Origin: Azadirachta indica
Taxonomy: Eukaryota > Streptophyta > Magnoliopsida > Sapindales > Meliaceae
Length of the DNA stretch: 64,000 nt
NCBI GenBank assembly: GCA_022749755.1
Contig: CM040441.1
Span: 5,626,890 to 5,690,889, forward strand
Direction of reading: 5' to 3'
How positions within the stretch are numbered: position 1 is the first letter of the stretch; each line of letters begins with the position of its first letter. The notes under the pieces were generated by a model that was given only the letters and a program-made list of their open reading frames with translations, was not told the DNA's origin and searched no databases. The translations under genes and the position numbers were made by a program. Positions 25,081 through 36,219 of the stretch are shown here, piece after piece.

Positions 25081-26039
25081 AAAAAGAAATAAAAATGGAA
25101 CTGTATAGATTAGCTACTGTAGTCTGGGGAGACCTCTGTTTTTCTGTCTGAACTAAATCAAGATCCCTTTATCGGCTCCACAACTATCGGAGATAAGACA
25201 AATAACTGATTATCTTTAGCCGTACCTACAACCGCTCTATAATCCTGACACCTGGTATTTCACACTGTTAATGATGTCCCCGCCCGCAGGGAATCAGATC
25301 ATCTCAAACCGGACTATCACTCTCATTTACATAAAACGACACCAATAATCCCCAAATTTACAAAACTGCCAGTTCCTACGCTCTTCAAAGTCTAACTACA
25401 TCTCTCCATGACTATCGGCTGAAAACAAAAGACTACAAAGTCAGATTTGGAGGCCTGTGCTTCTTCTGCCGACTTTCCTGCATTTTCCTGCGCTTTCGAG
25501 TCAACTTTTCCGGAAAATTTCTCGATCAGGTATAAAGCACTCACTTCGCTACTACTTCACTCTGTTCTCGCTCTTGTAGAAAGCTTGCTCTGCTTGTTGA
25601 TGGCAAAATGTAAAAAAATAGAACGAAAATCGAGCTTTGTGAGCTATAAACAAGCGTTTTGCTTTATTAGGCTGAGGTTTTTAAGTGTCTGAAAAGAGAA
25701 AACGTTCTCGTCTCTTTTCCTTTTGGTTTCTGAGCTACCAAACGGCAGAAATGTCTGTTGCTATGTCTGTTTGTTTCTCAAATTTCAATGTTCTTCGTCT
25801 TACTCGGAAAACGGATGTAGAAGTTTTGATTTGTGAATAGAGCCAATGTTGTTGCTTATCTTTATCTTCCTCCTTTTTCTCGGCAACCAAACATTATAGT
25901 GATGGTATTAGCAGTTTGTCGCGATGTATGTCGTTTAATTGATTCTGTTATTTAATAGTACCTATTTATGCAAATTTTGTGCTTTATTTTTACCGTAATT
26001 TTCTGGAAGCAATAGTTTCCGAATTTTCAGTTTAGACAG
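25081..26039 (+). promoter_or_regulatory. promoter and 5' leader with probable leader intron
   Basis: Base composition rises sharply from about 25,100, as expected for a promoter and leader of an active gene. A pyrimidine-rich leader precedes CAG|GTATAA at 25,529/25,530, and a strong acceptor (GAATTTTCAG) ends at 26,030, nine bases before the ATG. This suggests a 501-bp intron in the 5' untranslated region (25,530-26,030), a common feature of plant genes. The apparent open frame from 25,447 lacks an ATG and is not taken as coding. Confidence 0.5.
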
Positions 26040-29000
26040 ATGAGGAATAAAGGAGATGAGCAATTCTATCACAGGCTTTCTAGAAAGGAGCTTCAATGTT
26101 TGTGCAAGAAGTATGGTTTGCCTGCTAATAAGTCAAGTTCAGAAATGGCAAAATCGTTGGCCTTGTACTTCGAGGTAATTTCCTGAGCCTGTAGATTTCA
26201 TCAGTTTCTAAAAGCAAGTGAAGGCAGAACTCCATTTTCTCCCTCTATCATCTTTTAAGTGCATCAGTGTTTACTAGTATTTGTTTCTATTTATGTAGAT
26301 TCTATATTATATCTAGGTTTGTTTTTATGATTTTGATTGTTTTATCATTGTGTGAATTAGACTTCTGAGAGTAAGGATTTCAACAATATTTTTAAAGATG
26401 AGCTTCATGTTGTATGCATTATAGGAGAGTATTTGTGTTTTTTCTTCTCTAGTTTCGTCTCGGCATAAATATTAATCACCCAAATATAATTTTCTATTTT
26501 AAAAAAGATGAAACCCATGTATGCTCAATGGAAGAAACAACTAGAAAAGGGTCTGCTGGTGGACCTAAGAATTTCCTATCAATAATCAAATTTAAAACAT
26601 GGTGGGTTTCTGTTGACCTAAATTTTTGACTTAAAATGAGACAAGTTTTCAACTGTTAGATCCATGCAGTCTACGGTTGGAATCTAAAGTCAAACAGTAG
26701 CATCTAATGATACCAACTCAACAACCTTATCTACCTGTGGATTACATGGATCAGTTGCTAAAAATTTAGGACTAAATATAAGTTAAAGGAACCCGGTCTT
26801 TAAAATATATACTGACACAAGCTAGTATAACATGGGAGCAAGTTGAATATTTGGATGGTTAACACCCCTGCTATATGTGTTCGACTCAGACCATGACTAA
26901 TATTTTTGATAATTTGATGGTAAATGAAGCGTTTTACGGTTGACTTTTTTCTTTACCTTCCTTTATTTGAGGTTAAATGTTTACTGGAGCAATTTATTTA
27001 CTCTTTTTTTATGAGGCCATGATATTATTGATTAGTTGGTTATGAAGGCACTTGGATGTTTCTTTTTGGTGTGAAGCTTTGGAAATATTGAGGGAATGTT
27101 AATCATCTCATCCCATGTGAAGTACAGTGGCACCTCATATTAAGGATGAGTTTCTTTAGGATTTTTTCTCCCCATAAGATAAAGTCATGAACAGAAAGAA
27201 AATAAGTATTGAAAGAGATACCAGTTGATGTTTCAGCACTAATTGGCAACAGTTTGGCAAGCTTATCTCTGAAGTCCTTGTCTGAAAATCTGGATGACTT
27301 GATTTGGCCTTCAATAGCTGTTGGTCCATGAAGAAGTGGACCTTGCTCATTTTGTTGGATGGCAGTTTTGACATCTTTTTACTTGTATAACAAGGATCCT
27401 AGGCATGATTTTGACAGCGTAGTTCTTATGCTCACCATTTTGAATGGTTTAACTGGAATGCCAAGAGAAATACATTCGTGGAAGATACCTAATTAACATG
27501 GTGAACACTGTGGAGCTAAAATTTGCCTAGCTTAGAGTTCAGCAACTTGACTTGCTAGCTGGGAGCTCAGGCTCAAGTTTGGTAGGTTTAGGTTTAGGAT
27601 AGTGATAAATGAGCTTTCATTGAGCTTTAATTAACCATGACATGGCCATAGTTATTCATATATTCATATACTAGAAGCATGCTATTACAAATACACGATT
27701 TTACATAATTTTTTGAAGAGTTGCTTGGTTTTTTTTTAATGTTTTTACAAAGATTTGTTGCCACTCCCTACATTTTTTTTCCACCTTTTCTTTTATTAAT
27801 ATGATTCTTTTAGATTCTTCTCCCAAAAGATAAAGAAAGTAAAAAATAAAATTCCTGTGTTTTCTACCCATGGAGAATATGTCTTTTTATATTGTATGCC
27901 ATGTCTACAAATCTATATTTTCTCTGGTTCTGGACTTTTGGCAAGCTATGATATTTTATCAGAAAAATACTTCAAGAATTCAGAATTATCGCAGTTCACT
28001 ATTTGCATGAAATTTCTAGATAATGGACATGTCTATTAAACATCCCTCTTTTTGATAGATTTCACGATTTTCTCCTGATGGTTGTTTGTGCACTTTGTTA
28101 AATTATGAGAAACGACAATTTGTCTGTTTCAGTGATACCAGAGTTTTATTTAAGCATGAAGCTGCTAAACCTAAATGTGTACCACACAGGCTTTGATTGT
28201 TTGTCCACTCCACAATTGTTTACTGGTTGTGAAATATTTCAGTTTTATTTTAGACCTGCTTTTTAGTTCCCTTATTGTTCCTTTTTGGTCCTCTTTAATG
28301 AGTTGGAATATTCCTTTTTGATGCCATTGTGTATGAACCTGATATCTGATATTTTTGCAGAATATGAGTTCAATGTCCCCTGGAGAAAGGTTATGTGGTA
28401 CTCAAGATACTTTGCTTCCTACAATGATTACGGGACTGCAACCTGGAGCAAAAGGTGTGCATCATTTAGCGATTGCCTCGTGAGTCTGTGCTTTTGGTTT
28501 TGTAAAATTGTTTAACATCATCATTTCTGGTGTAGTTATATGACTTAGTAATATGATTGATGAATTACATGAGCAATTACTTGGTGCTTCTGCAGATAAT
28601 AATGGATTGAACTCCTGCTCTACAGAGGTGGGAAACAGAAGCAAGTATTCTCAAACTGTAAGAAGTAATGAATTGGGTCATTGCATTGGGGACAAAACTT
28701 GTGACAAGGTTTGATCCTGTTTCCCCATTGATTTTTCTGTATCAATCTTTATAACCAAAAAGTTCATTGACTCAAGATAGAGTTGCATAGGCCCTCCACA
28801 ATACTTCCTTTCTCTCCTCTTAACCTGCTGGTGAGACAGTTAGAAAGCTTTATGTGTTTTGCTGACTGTAGTTATCACATGGATCATGCATTAGATGCTG
28901 ATTTCATGACTATAATTGAAATATTTTCCCCCTTTAGAAGCAAGAACAATTGTTTCTTTTCCCAAATCACACCTGGCATAGCATTAGTTGACTGCAACTT

Positions 29001-31764
29001 TTCTATTAACTAAAGAAAAGATGCGAAGAAATACATAAAGCCTACTTTTTTTAGCTCTAAGAGAGAAGGAAATTGATCTGGACCCTTAATGTGTGGTTCT
29101 CAAATGAAAAGGAAATATTGTCATTTCGTTGTATTGCTGTGTTAGTGCTCTAATTAATCTTCATTAAGATTTTCATGCACATGGCATTACAGGAAGGCCT
29201 TGATTGTTCAATGTATTGTTCAGCAATTGCTAGAGATGGCAGGGTGGAGGATATGTGCTCGATTCAACACACAGATGTAAATATTTTTCCCTGCACTAAG
29301 GAAAATGCTTCATTGTCAGCTGTGAAAACTATAGAAACAGCTTCTCCCTCATTTGAGTTTTATGTCTGTTCAGAAGAGGGGATTAACCTTTGTGTTGATT
29401 TGAATTCAAACCCATCAGATTGGATTAAGAAATTGAAGAGTGAGGTTAACATTTGTGAAAATATGTGCCATAACAAGTCTCCTAGTTTTCATCAGGAGCT
29501 TGGGCGATTTGGAGAGAGTACTAAACAGATTAAAAGTTCCTTTCTTTGGAATATAGATGCTCAGCAAAGTAAGGGTGACAATATGCAATCCGAGTCCTCC
29601 CCAAGTATATTAATGAAAGAAAATAACCATGCGGTGCTTGATCATCCAGATGGAGGTGATGGATCTTTGACTTCTGTTGCAATAAAATCAAGTGGCTTTT
29701 CTGTGGTTGTATCAGAGCGTGCACAGGAAGATCAAGGAGTTATCTCGTCTGAACCCAATTCTGATGCACGAGATGGTATTCATTCCTGTACAGATGAAAA
29801 TGGATGTGTGACAACTCTTGATTCAGACGTTGGTAATTCTCCTAGAAAAGAGTTGGCTGGTAATTCTAATGTGGATACATCAGATTGTCCATCAAGTCTT
29901 CCTTCATTTGAGCATCAGAATTCAAAGCCCACCGATGAAATTTGTGAAGCCCAGGACAACACTTGTAGTCTTGTGAATTCTCAGTTGGTAGTTGCTGGAT
30001 GCTGGCCTGGTAGTTCAGCGGAGATTCCACTGTCAGGACCTGAGATTGAGCTGAATGCATCATGTGTGCCTTCTCAAAATGGTGAATTCGTGGATTTGGT
30101 TTATCCTATGGGCACTGCAGAGACTGAACAAAGCAGATTAGCAAATTCAAGCGAGCCTGATCTTGACATTTGCATGAATCATTTGCCAACATCTGTTGAA
30201 GGATTGGTATAGCCCTATTTCTCTACTTCCCCGCTGGAATGTCACTGTCATGAGTAAATTTAGTGCAGTCTATTTACTACACAGTGGATTTGATTTCTAG
30301 TAATTTATGTTTATGATGTAGCCTGAGCTTTCCAGAATGTTTGCATGCCTGTAATGTGGTTTCTTCTCACACACATTTATTGCTCTAGTGGAGGTTTTTC
30401 AGCTAATTCAACATTTTAGATAGAGATTTATGAGCTGAATATACTGTGGTGTTATTTATTCATAGTTATGTTTTTCTATTAACAATAATAATGAAAATAA
30501 GGATATAGTCTCGTTTCAAAACCACTTTTATACAGTGCTTTCGTGTTATCAATTTAATCTCTTAGGTTTTTACTTTGAACCTAATGGGTTCTTATATTTT
30601 CTTGCAATTCCAGTGATGAATTTTATGATTATGACTTGCTAAGATTTACCACTGTTGGAACAATAAAGATTCTATCGGTGTTTTCCTTCTCTTTTTTTTA
30701 ATGAATTACATATACATATCTCCCAAAGTTATAAGATCACCGCATAAACAAAAAGTGTTCTTACAGTATATGTTGGCCAACAGGCCATCAACATCACGAC
30801 AGCATTCCCTGACTGTTGTCAGTTAATAATTTCTTTCCGGTTCTAATGTAATTTTTGAGGTATGGTGCTTACAAATTGATGGCTTCCCCGTGACTCAGTA
30901 GTTGAAATGGTGTAACTACCTCTCTATTCCATTTTGTTCTAATGTAATCTTTTTTATGCATATTGCAAATTATAGTATGCACTTGGCGTTTCACAAATCT
31001 CATTTTATTAATACAGATCTTCCGCAATATCTGACATAAATACTGTGTAAGTCTTACATATGAAATGTAATCAGGAGACTGCTGCGGCAGTTTACCTGCC
31101 TTTTGTACAAATGATGATTGTTCATAATTTCATGTATCTAAAATCTTCTCTTGATATCCTCTATTTTTGTTGTATTTCTTATCTCATGCCAATCATTCGA
31201 CAACCCCTGCCCCAGTTCCCCATCAGACAAACAGGGAGCAAAACCAATCTGCAGGTTAACCAATTAACTGGAATAGTTTATATATTTAATGCAAAAATTA
31301 ATTTAGGTAGCTTGGTTCATCTGTTATCAATTATTTTGCTCCTAAGATATCTAGATACGTATTGAATTTGGCTCAGTATATTCTGTCATCTTTGATTGGC
31401 ATTTATGCTATGATGTTTGCAGGAAAGGAGCAAAGTTATCGAAGTAGGGGAGGGCTCAGAGTAATTTTTCTTACTGAAAATCCATCCTCTAGCACTTTTC
31501 TTTTCTGCAGTGATCTGATTGTATATATATATATTTGATCCTTTCAGATCCTCACAATTTAACAGTTCATTCGAGAAGATATGTTCAAGTCTTGATAATA
31601 TGGAATCCAGGGAAGAACTTGTCAAAAAGAGGTCTCGTGTAGAGAATGAGGATCAAACTACACACGGTAAACCTGATGCAAAGAGTTTAAGGAGCCTAAA
31701 GCATTGTCCTGCCAAGGTACTTCCTAGAAGGTCCATGCGGCTGGTCTCTAAGGTTCTTTCTTGA
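26040..31764 (+). CDS. SAP-like motif protein, probable nuclear, 7 coding exons
   Basis: Modelled exons: 26,040-26,174; 28,361-28,454; 28,596-28,708; 29,193-30,206; 31,216-31,254; 31,423-31,460; 31,548-31,764. All junctions are GT..AG, phases agree, and the total is 1,650 nt (549 aa plus stop). Residues 1-45 read FYHRLSRKELQCLCKKYGLP followed by a KSSSEMAKSLA helix, which has the spacing of a SAP-type helix-turn-helix (nucleic-acid binding). The long exon 4 (338 residues) is acidic, Ser/Asp/Glu-rich and apparently disordered, with Cys scattered and no repeat. The C-terminal exon has a basic KKRSR stretch (possible nuclear signal) and ends near RRSMRLVSK. A chromatin or nuclear role is inference; I recall uncharacterised plant proteins with this layout but cannot name one with certainty. 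The 39-nt exon 5 is the weakest call, since skipping it keeps the frame. The end is also open: AAG|GT at 31,752 could be a donor to a further exon. The first coding intron is 2.2 kb. Confidence 0.75.
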
Positions 31765-33640
31765 ACTTCCCCTTTAGTCATGTTTGTGTATTGACATCAT
31801 CTGTATTGGTCTACATAACATTTAGGAAAGACTATAGAGATGCAATAAGAGTGGATTGTTTGAGAAGCTGCAATTGATTGTTACTTTTTATAAATTTTAG
31901 CTTCTGCAACATGTAATTTTAATGAAATTACAACCCTTCGATTTTTTATTCCCGAATAGATAAAGATAACCGTTCTTTCAGTTATCTTGTGTATAAAACT
32001 GGATAGCAAAAATCCTAGAGTAAGTATGAAATGAAAACTTAACAGTGAGTAGAAACATCAGGCTGTGACATGAGGAAAATCCTGGATTAGTCTGAAGCTG
32101 CATTAAAGTTGTGTCTTTTGACTACGCAACTAATTTTGGAGTTGATGTTTTCGTTTGCCGAATTTTGATACATTGGATATTAGTGTGTTCTTGTGAACTT
32201 TGCCTTTACATAATGCTCCAGTTCAACTGTTTAGGTTGGTAAATTTATCTCAAATTATAATTAGTATGTTCTATGTTTTGTTTTATGATTCTCCTGAAGG
32301 AGGACTATTTCTGGGACGCATGCATATATTTTAGTTTCTCTAAAATTTAGATTGTTTCATTTTTCAGTAAGTTGATGACCTGCGTGCATGGGGCCACATT
32401 TAGTGACGTGATGTCCCAATTATTTTGATGCTGGAGTACAAATAGTAAGTGTGATGCTTTTATCCATCTCTCTTTCAAAACAATCGGCTCTCAGTCAATT
32501 TGAACAAATTAATGTTTTTTGCTTTATATTTTTTCTGCGTAACATTGGAAAAAATTATTCTCTTTTCATGATATGTAAATATGTTTGAGATTTTCGTGCT
32601 TTCCTTTAATTTTGAAAATGCAACAGTTATTGGGAAGCCAATCTATTTCAGAACAGGTAGTGCTTCAAAACATAATACCTCAATCCTGAACGTACATTGT
32701 CAATAGAATATGGAAAAATTCAAATTTCTGAACAAGATCTTGATCTCCACTAGTGCCCTGTCTCATTAGAAGATTGTGTTTACAATCATATAAACTGAAG
32801 CCATATTAGTTTCTGGGTTCTACATTTAATGCCAAATCCATTTCCAGTGAATGAGAAATTTTAGTAATTCAATTTAGGTCTGCAAGCCTTACAGAACCCG
32901 TGATGGATCATTATGATTTCTTATTCTTGTTTGAATATTTTAAAATAGCTCTTGTATTCCTAGTTTTTGCTGCAACTCTGAAAATATTTGTAGGCAGTAC
33001 CCTCAACCTTTTAACAGTATTTATTGATATTCTAATTTCCAATAGACCTCCAAATATGCCTGCAGGTTGCTACATTCTTTGAAGGACAATTATAATCAGA
33101 GATAATAAACTCACAAGGTATTCTTCTCAGTTGTTTAATTCCCTACAAATTTATATTCTCTCAATTTAGCGTCAGAGCCCATTAATCAAATTTTAAGAGA
33201 ATAAATATGAGAAATATTGTTCGTATATTCGACTATTTTGAATGGGAACTTTTATTTCTATATTCATCTGGTTTTTATTGTCTGTAATATATATTCCTTA
33301 TTTGATGTATATTTGATAAGATCATTTAGCATTGGAAAGTGTCTAGTAGTTGGGAACTTTGATTTTTTCAGCATTTGAATATGGGATCAGCAGATTTAAA
33401 TTTATAATTAGATGATCATGAATTTAGAAGCATATAAATAAATATAAGGGAAAGATTAATACTTTACTAACTTTACATAATTTTTTATACCATTGATTGA
33501 ATTTAGACACTTTTAATAATTGAGATTAAATTTAATACATATTATTAATATATAATTAATATAGAATTTAATTTTAACTATAAAAGTGTTTAAATTTAAT
33601 AATTTAAAATTATATAAAATTAAGAGATTATTGATTTTAT
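31765..33640. other. 3' flank of the SAP-like gene and intergenic DNA
   Basis: Probably begins with the 3' untranslated region (A-rich AATGAAATTAC near 31,920). Splice-like strings occur (for example CAACAG near 32,627 and AGAACAG|GTAGTG near 32,657), so extra 3' exons cannot be excluded, but no protein-like frame was found. From about 33,450 the sequence becomes the AT-rich flank of the RLP cluster. Confidence 0.4.
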
Positions 33641-34539
33641 TAAAGCACATGGATCTCCATTTCATAATTTCTATCAGTTCTTCTGTATTATTTTCAACAA
33701 GTAAATTTTTTCTACACTTTTCCTAGAAAATTAACTTTTAAACCAAAAAAAAAAAAATTGTCAGGGCATCAAAGCTTTAATAATATATGTAGTCGATTTC
33801 ATTTACTTTTCTCTTCAACCTTGCAACACTTTTTATGCTAGCCGCCTAACTCTATTCATATGTCATGAAATATAGCAAAATTTATTACTATCAAAAGCTT
33901 TTATGAAATGTCAAAATTTAATTTTTAATTCCCTCTCTAGAGTTATGAGAAATCACATATAATAAGAATATGTATGAGGTCTTTGTACGTGTCTTATCTT
34001 ATTAATCGCTCCTCTATAAATTAGACATCTAACTTGTTCTGCAAATGTCTTGTTAAAGCAACATTCTAACATTTATTTAATATGATATTACTTTAAATGA
34101 GATATGATTTTTTATTTTTTTTAAAATACTAATATCACGTTACAGCAGTTAAAAATTTTATTTAGGGTTTATTATAACTCATTTAAGATATTTGTGAACA
34201 AATAGTAGAGGTTTTGTCCTCAAGAAGAAGAGGGAAATCTGACCACACTGAGAGAGGAGAGTTCTGTTAGAAGGAAAAATGCGAAGTCACATTTTACTGT
34301 TAAAATATGAGCTAAAAAATTTAACATAAAAGTATTATTCTAATTTAAAATATATGAAATATTTGAAATTTGGAGATATAAGATAAAATTTAAATATATT
34401 TTAATAACTATATTCTTACAAACTGCATTGCAGTCAAATCTCTTGCAGGAAATTGCTTTTGAGGATCTGTAGTAAGATATATTACTTAGAAATTGAGTAA
34501 CAAATATTTAACTTCTTTTTTTCTTTTAAATGATAATTC

Positions 34540-34691
34540 TTGTCTTTATGTGTACCTTGTTCTGGGTTGCATTCCTTTACAAATTTTGGTCCAATCAAAT
34601 GGGCCCAGTGATTAGGCTGCAAAAGTAAAAGTGGACCGTACATGATCATTATCATTCCTTAATTACACATTTACCTTCATAAACAAGTCTG
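34540..34691 (-). repeat. cluster repeat copy 1, part a (split by a LINE)
   Basis: First of eight copies of a roughly 350-bp non-coding unit, recognised by GTACCTTGTTCTGGGTTGCATT, then TTTTGGTCCAATCAAATGGG, ATTATCATTCCTTAATTAC and CATAAACAAGTCTGTG. It continues after the LINE at 35,384. In minus-strand terms it sits downstream of RLP N-terminal remnants. Confidence 0.75.
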
Positions 34692-35383
34692 TGTTTTGTT
34701 TTTTTTTTTTTTTTTAATTAGGTTATTTCTAAGAGTAACTCTTAGAGAGAAATACAAGATAAACCAAGGACCGAATGTCAACAAAAGCAGACATTAAATT
34801 CTGCTCGAAAAAGACCAACTAATTTGAAACTAAGTAAATTCAACCCCAAGCAAGGAAAGCAGGCAGCAATCTGCAGATCTTTGCAGCAGCAGCAGCCAGC
34901 AACATTCAGCAGCAATATGCAGCAACAGAACAGACAGCAGCTATATGCAACATTCAGCAGGAAACAAAGTAGCAGCTACAGAACAACAGTCAAACTACAG
35001 CAGGTAGCAACTGCAACAAAAATCAGCAGCAGAAAAAGCAGCAAAATAGACCCAGGAGCAAGAAAGGGCAGCAAGCTGCAGGAGGGGAACTGGCAGCCAA
35101 CTACAGCATAACTGAACCAACTAAACAAAGGTTAACTAAAACGATAATTTGGGAAGCCCTGCAGATCTTTGAATAAGAGATAGCCAACGCCTGAGGGGGA
35201 ATGATCCCACCAGGTAAAATCACTACAATTAAGACCCACATTCTAGCTTATCAGCCACCGCATTGTTCTCACGAAAAGTGTGAGTGTAACGGAAGGTCAT
35301 CTTAGCAATAAGACTGCAACAATGATGCCAACGAGAAAGTAAAGCCCAAGAAGGAGTGAGATTAATGTTTTGCAACAGTTGTT
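34692..35383 (-). mobile_element. 5'-truncated LINE (L1-type) 3' end with RNase H remnant
   Basis: The insert starts with a poly(T) run (34,699-34,715), the poly(A) tail of a minus-strand element. It is flanked by a 16-bp target duplication, TTCATAAACAAG(T/A)CTG, at 34,676-34,691 and 35,384-35,399. At the far (5') end the minus strand encodes about 48 residues, ending with FRYTHTFRENNAVADKLE, the C-terminal signature of the RNase H domain found in plant LINEs, followed by a stop. The paralogous copy near 58,520 lacks the insert. The intervening CTG/CAG-rich stretch is 3' untranslated sequence; the Gln-rich open frame on the opposite strand (34,824-35,111) is an artefact of it. Confidence 0.85.
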
Positions 35384-35600
35384 TTCATAAACAAGACTGC
35401 TATTGAAGTTAAATTTGTAATTAAGGAATGATGGATTACATATTTTCAACTATTTTGTTATGAATTTTTTATATACATACCTATCTATTAGGCAACAATT
35501 GTATAATTAAGCATTGGTTTTAAAGTTAGAATTCCCCTTAAATTTAATTAATGACTTGAATTAAAGCTCTGTTTGGGCTGAGTGGAAGTTTATCTGTGAA
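35384..35600 (-). repeat. cluster repeat copy 1, part b
   Basis: Resumes the unit after the LINE: GGATTACATATTTTCAACTATT, CCTATCTATTAGGCAACAATTG, TAAATTTAATTAATGACTTG and AAAGCTCTGTTTGGGCTGAG, which correspond to the uninterrupted copies at 48,240-48,410 and 58,530-58,690. Confidence 0.75.
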
Positions 35601-35860
35601 CACTTTTGTTCCGCAATTTGAGGTTGGGATATTAGATAAATTGTAAACATTATTAGCTGGTTACCCACTGAAGATGAACAAGGCGGAAGAGGCAGTGGCT
35701 GCACACTTACAAGCAATTGTACTAAAATGAAACAGTGAGAGCAAGAGCACGAGAAATAAGTGGTTAGAACCGAAGAAAAGTTGATTGTAGGCCCATACTT
35801 TTAGAACTCTATTAGGTGAGAAGATTAGAGAAATTTGTTCGGGGTCAAGACGGTTTTATA
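35580..35860 (-). pseudogene. RLP N-terminal exon remnant 1
   Basis: Homologous to the better preserved remnants at 48,370-48,900 and 58,590-59,060 (TTATCTGTGAACACTTTTGTTC, TTGGGATATTAGATAAATTG, AAATGAAACAGTGAGAGCAAGAGC). The signal-peptide region and its upstream flank are kept, but most of the LRR N-terminal cap has been deleted, between about 35,700 and 35,710. It lies immediately 3' of the intact RLP gene at 36,220. Confidence 0.55.
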
Positions 35861-36219
35861 TTATGTAGATTAATGTGATATAACGACTCTGTTCTTCCAG
35901 GAAATCCCTTAAATTTTTGGTTCTAAAATCAGCAAATCATAAATAACATGCCATTTGATGGAAATTTTAGATAACCAAGAAAAATGCATGAAATTTTATC
36001 GTATCAGTCCTCTAAACTATCTAGATTTAAATAATATCTTTCAACATATTTTACAGAATAACAAGTTTAGCTAAAATAAAGTTAACAATTTTTAAGATAG
36101 ACTTATTCATATTATACTTAGGAATTGAAATTACAAAATACAAAAGTTTAACAACAGACTACTTTGCAATGTTTTAACCACTACTCAAGTACATAGAGTA
36201 ACTGATCTTCAAAGAGAAA

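Noticed and set aside
25447..25692. 81-residue frame in the leader of the SAP-like gene
   Set aside because: Starts at TTG, not ATG, and runs across a good splice donor; treated as 5' untranslated sequence.
26590..26810. Possible MITE within the first coding intron (words GACCTAAATTTTTGA and TCCATG on both sides)
   Set aside because: Inverted similarity of the ends is short and interrupted and no target duplication was found.
27156..27374. 72-residue minus-strand frame
   Set aside because: Lies within the 2.2-kb first coding intron, has no recognisable domain and no splice partners.
34824..35111. Gln-rich 95-residue open frame on the plus strand
   Set aside because: It is antisense to the CTG-rich 3' untranslated part of a LINE insert; the CAG/CTG richness creates a stop-free frame. 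No start context or partner exon.
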